Origin: Hypomyces perniciosus | Taxonomy: Eukaryota; Ascomycota; Sordariomycetes; Hypocreales; Hypocreaceae | Length of the DNA stretch: 64,000 nt | Direction of reading: 5' to 3' | NCBI GenBank assembly: GCA_008477525.1 | Contig: SPDT01000007.1 | Span: 248,001 to 312,000, forward strand | Shown here: positions 61,340 to 64,000 of the stretch, piece after piece | Layout: every line of letters begins with the position of its first letter | Position numbering within the stretch: the first letter of the stretch is position 1 | Notes under the pieces: model-generated | The model's database searches: none | What the model saw: only the letters and a program-made list of their open reading frames with translations | What the model was told of the DNA's origin: nothing | Made by a program: the position numbers and the translations under genes

Positions 61340-61605
61340 TATTGGGTTAAGTAGGCCAGGGCCCTACTGCTTATTAGCATTAGGGAGCTTTTATCTGCTA
61401 TATAAGCAGATATAAGCTAACATATATATTGCATAAGCGATATATTAGACTATATAGGCGCTTACAAAGCGCCTACACACAGCTTCTTCTTTATATTAGC
61501 TATATATATATATAGCAAGGCTACTATAGCATATTCTCTTTTATAGAATTAAGCTTTATTTCCTATCTCTCTATACTCTATATAGCTATACCGCGCTCTG
61601 CTATA
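61340..61605 (+). repeat. 5' LTR of Copia-A copy A6
   Basis: 266 bp, TATTGGGTTAAGTAGG .. CGCGCTCTGCTATA. Confidence 0.9.
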
Positions 61606-61622
61606 GTTATAAGCCCAGGTAG
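61606..61622 (+). promoter_or_regulatory. Primer-binding site of copy A6
   Basis: GTTATAAGCCCAGGTAG, the best-preserved version in the window. After undoing one TG-to-TA change it is complementary to the anticodon stem-loop of initiator tRNA-Met (..CTGGGCTCATAAC). It directly abuts the LTR, as required of a primer-binding site. Confidence 0.6.
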
Positions 61623-64000
61623 TAACTATCAAAGTTACTAGAAACTTTTACTTCGATATTATATCTCTCTTTATACCCTTTACCTTTACCTTTAAGCTGC
61701 TAAAGCTATCTTTTATAATAAATAGTGTAAAGGATATTGCTTTTATAAAGCTGGAATTAATAGTCTAGTAGATTAAATAGATTACTATTTTTATTAATTA
61801 TATAACTACTACTAGGGTATAGAATAAAATTAATCCAGATCTCTTTAATTAACTGAATAACAGTTTCCCTGCTCTTAAGCCACCTACTTTAACAAAAGTA
61901 AGGGAAACCGCGATCGAAATATTCGGTCTAAACCCCTCTTTAGTTAACATCTCTGCTTACTATAATAGTATACTCTAAAAGCACTAATTCTTCATTAACA
62001 GCGATACCGAGAAAAAGAAGGCTAAATTTATTATTCTAAAGTGGAGCTAGAAAACAGTTAACTCCAGTATCTACACTTCAGTCCTAATAGACCTCTAAGC
62101 TATAGCCCTACCCTTTACTGCTATTAAAGCAGCCTATAATAATAATAAAGATTTTAACGTAAAGTTTACTATTCGCTAAATTATTAAAAAGCTTAAAGAT
62201 TAACTAGCTCTTTATAAGGATATAATATATAAAGAAGTATATTTATCCTATTAATATATACTATATAAAGCAGAGCGCAGGAATATTAAGCTAAAAGTAT
62301 AGTATACCTATTAAGCGCATATTTATATAAATGCAGTAAAGTATAAGCTTTTAGAGGTTATAGGAATAGCTTTTTAAACAGCTTTCTTTAAAGCTATTAA
62401 AGTATACTTTGCTTTAAACTTTACTGCCTATTACTTATACTATATAAATAGCTTAATTAAAAGCAGTAAAATAAATAAAATCTTTTCCTTTAATTAGCTT
62501 AAATAGCTTTTTTTAAATACTTTAAAAAATATAAAAAACTATATTTATAGCTTTTATATAATATTTAATAACTGCTTTAATAATATATTAGGCAATAGTA
62601 ATATATACTTAAAGCCTCCTATTAATAAAGAGTGCCTTTATAGACCTAAAAGGTATATTTAGCCCTTAAATAACTATAGTAAAGTATATACTGCATTTAC
62701 TGGAAGGCTTAATAAAAAAGGGAAATATACTTTTATATTTAAGTAGGCTATGGAAATTTATATACGCCTGCAAAAAGATAAATAGTAGGTTACCTATAAA
62801 AAGTTTAATAAAAGGGGTATTAACCTTACTGCCTTAATATAAAGAGGAATAGTCTTAATTATTATAGCTACTTTAATCTCTTTAAATTTAATTAATAAAG
62901 AAGATGCAAGCCCTATAGTATATTTAATAAATATATCAATATATACTAATATATAAAATATACTTTACTGCCTCCTTTAAAGCACCCTCTTTAATATATA
63001 TAATACTATTTATGTTATAAATAGCAGGAACTACTTTATTCCTAGCTTTTTTATTTTAAGTATAAAAAAGGACTATATTAAAGTAAAAGGAGTTAGCTAT
63101 CTAATAATTAAAAAAGGTTATTATCAATTAAAAGATACTCTCTATAATCTATATTAAAAGATAATGCACTTTATTAAGCTTTTAAATATAGCTATAGTTA
63201 AAGGATTTTATATTAATATTATATCTTTATTAAAGCTTTAAAAAATAAAAATTTAGCTAATAAAGTGTAATAATACGCTTTACACTAATACAGCCAGTTT
63301 AAACACTATTATAGGCAAAGTAAAGTATAAGTATAATCTTTTATTTCTTTAATATAAGCCCCTATCGCTCTATATTGCCCTTATCTTTAAGTATACTATA
63401 TTAAGTAGCTTGATAGCTTTTTTTATTCTTTTTAATGTAGACTATAGTATTTATATAGTATTAAAAAGCAGGAAAAGATTGATATATAATCCCTTAGTAT
63501 TATAATATAACTCTAAATAGCTTTAGCATTTATAAGTAGGATATTTAGGTTTAGAAGCGCTTAAAGCATTTATAAAGAATATAAGGAATATATATATTAA
63601 AGGAACTATATATATAGAATGTAAGGCTTATCCTTTTATATACGTAAAATAGGTTATCTTTTATAGACTATTTAATACATAAGCATTAAAACTATTCTTT
63701 AAAGTGTACTGGGATCTTTAAAACTATCCTAAAGGCTATAATAGGGATAACTGGCTTTTAGTGTTTAGGGGAAAATATACTATATAGCTATATATATGCC
63801 TTTTACTAAATAGAAAACAGGAAACTGTTTTTAATACTTTTTTTAACTTTATAAGTATAGTAAAGATATAATATAATATTTCTATATACTTCTTTAAGTA
63901 AGATAATAAGAAAGCTGTAATTGCAGTTAAGAGCTTATTATACTTCTAGATCTAGGCTAATATAGAAGGTATTATCCTAGAGCTTGCCCTTTTTTATACA

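Larger units (their letters stand above)
61340..64000 (+). mobile_element. Copia-A copy A6, running off the window
   Basis: 5' LTR 61340-61605, primer-binding region, and gag-pol sequence colinear with A3 from 22786 to about 25,170. It retains more GC than most copies (ATCCCAGATCTCT-type stretches, AACCGCGATCGAAATATTCGG near 61,906), so it is among the less mutated coding copies, but stops are still frequent. The 3' end lies beyond 64000, so the target duplication (left flank 61335-61339 TAAGG) cannot be tested. Confidence 0.88.

Overview
The window looks like a filamentous ascomycete (Pezizomycotina) chromosome segment with two compartments. Bases 1 to about 7,000 have ordinary composition and hold two intact protein genes. 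From about 7,000 to the end the sequence is extremely AT-rich, dominated by TpA, and made of LTR retrotransposons and relics riddled with TAA/TAG stops. That pattern (TGG to TAG, CAA to TAA, catalytic GAT to AAT) is what repeat-induced point mutation (RIP) produces. Species cannot be named from this sequence alone.

Layout: a solo Copia-A LTR (1025-1300, perfect 5-bp target duplication); a RIP-damaged Tc1/impala-like transposase relic (1678-2454) cut off at the edge of a small LTR-like element (2455-3417); a three-exon gene for a four-helix membrane protein (minus, 3599-4508); a single-exon gene for a secreted 12-cysteine protein (5540-6388); then the AT-rich block. Inside it, 8772-9803 is a tiny LTR-like element with a well-preserved solo LTR (8798-9377) inserted in its left terminal repeat.

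The rest can largely be unpicked as nested insertions, most proved by matching 5-bp target duplications. Nest 1: a Copia-A copy (A2, from 12469) carries a chromodomain Gypsy (Gyp-1, minus, 13730-21350, TSD TTTAA) and a full Copia-A (A3, plus, 22520-29676, TSD GATAA). Nest 2: Copia-B (34165-35009 continuing at 55258-60570) was entered by a chromodomain Gypsy (Gyp-A, minus, 35010-55252, TSD ATAGC 20 kb apart). Gyp-A was itself entered by a full Copia-A (inverted, 36965-44151, TSD TATAC/TATAT) and another Gypsy (Gyp-C, plus, 47485-54171, TSD AAAAG). More Copia-A pieces lie at 12011, 29826, 32540 and 61340; the last runs off the window.

The least explained item is an alanine-rich antisense reading frame between pol and the 3' LTR in both complete Copia-A copies, sharing a conserved C-terminal tail. 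No tRNA, rRNA, CRISPR or bacterial-type features were seen.
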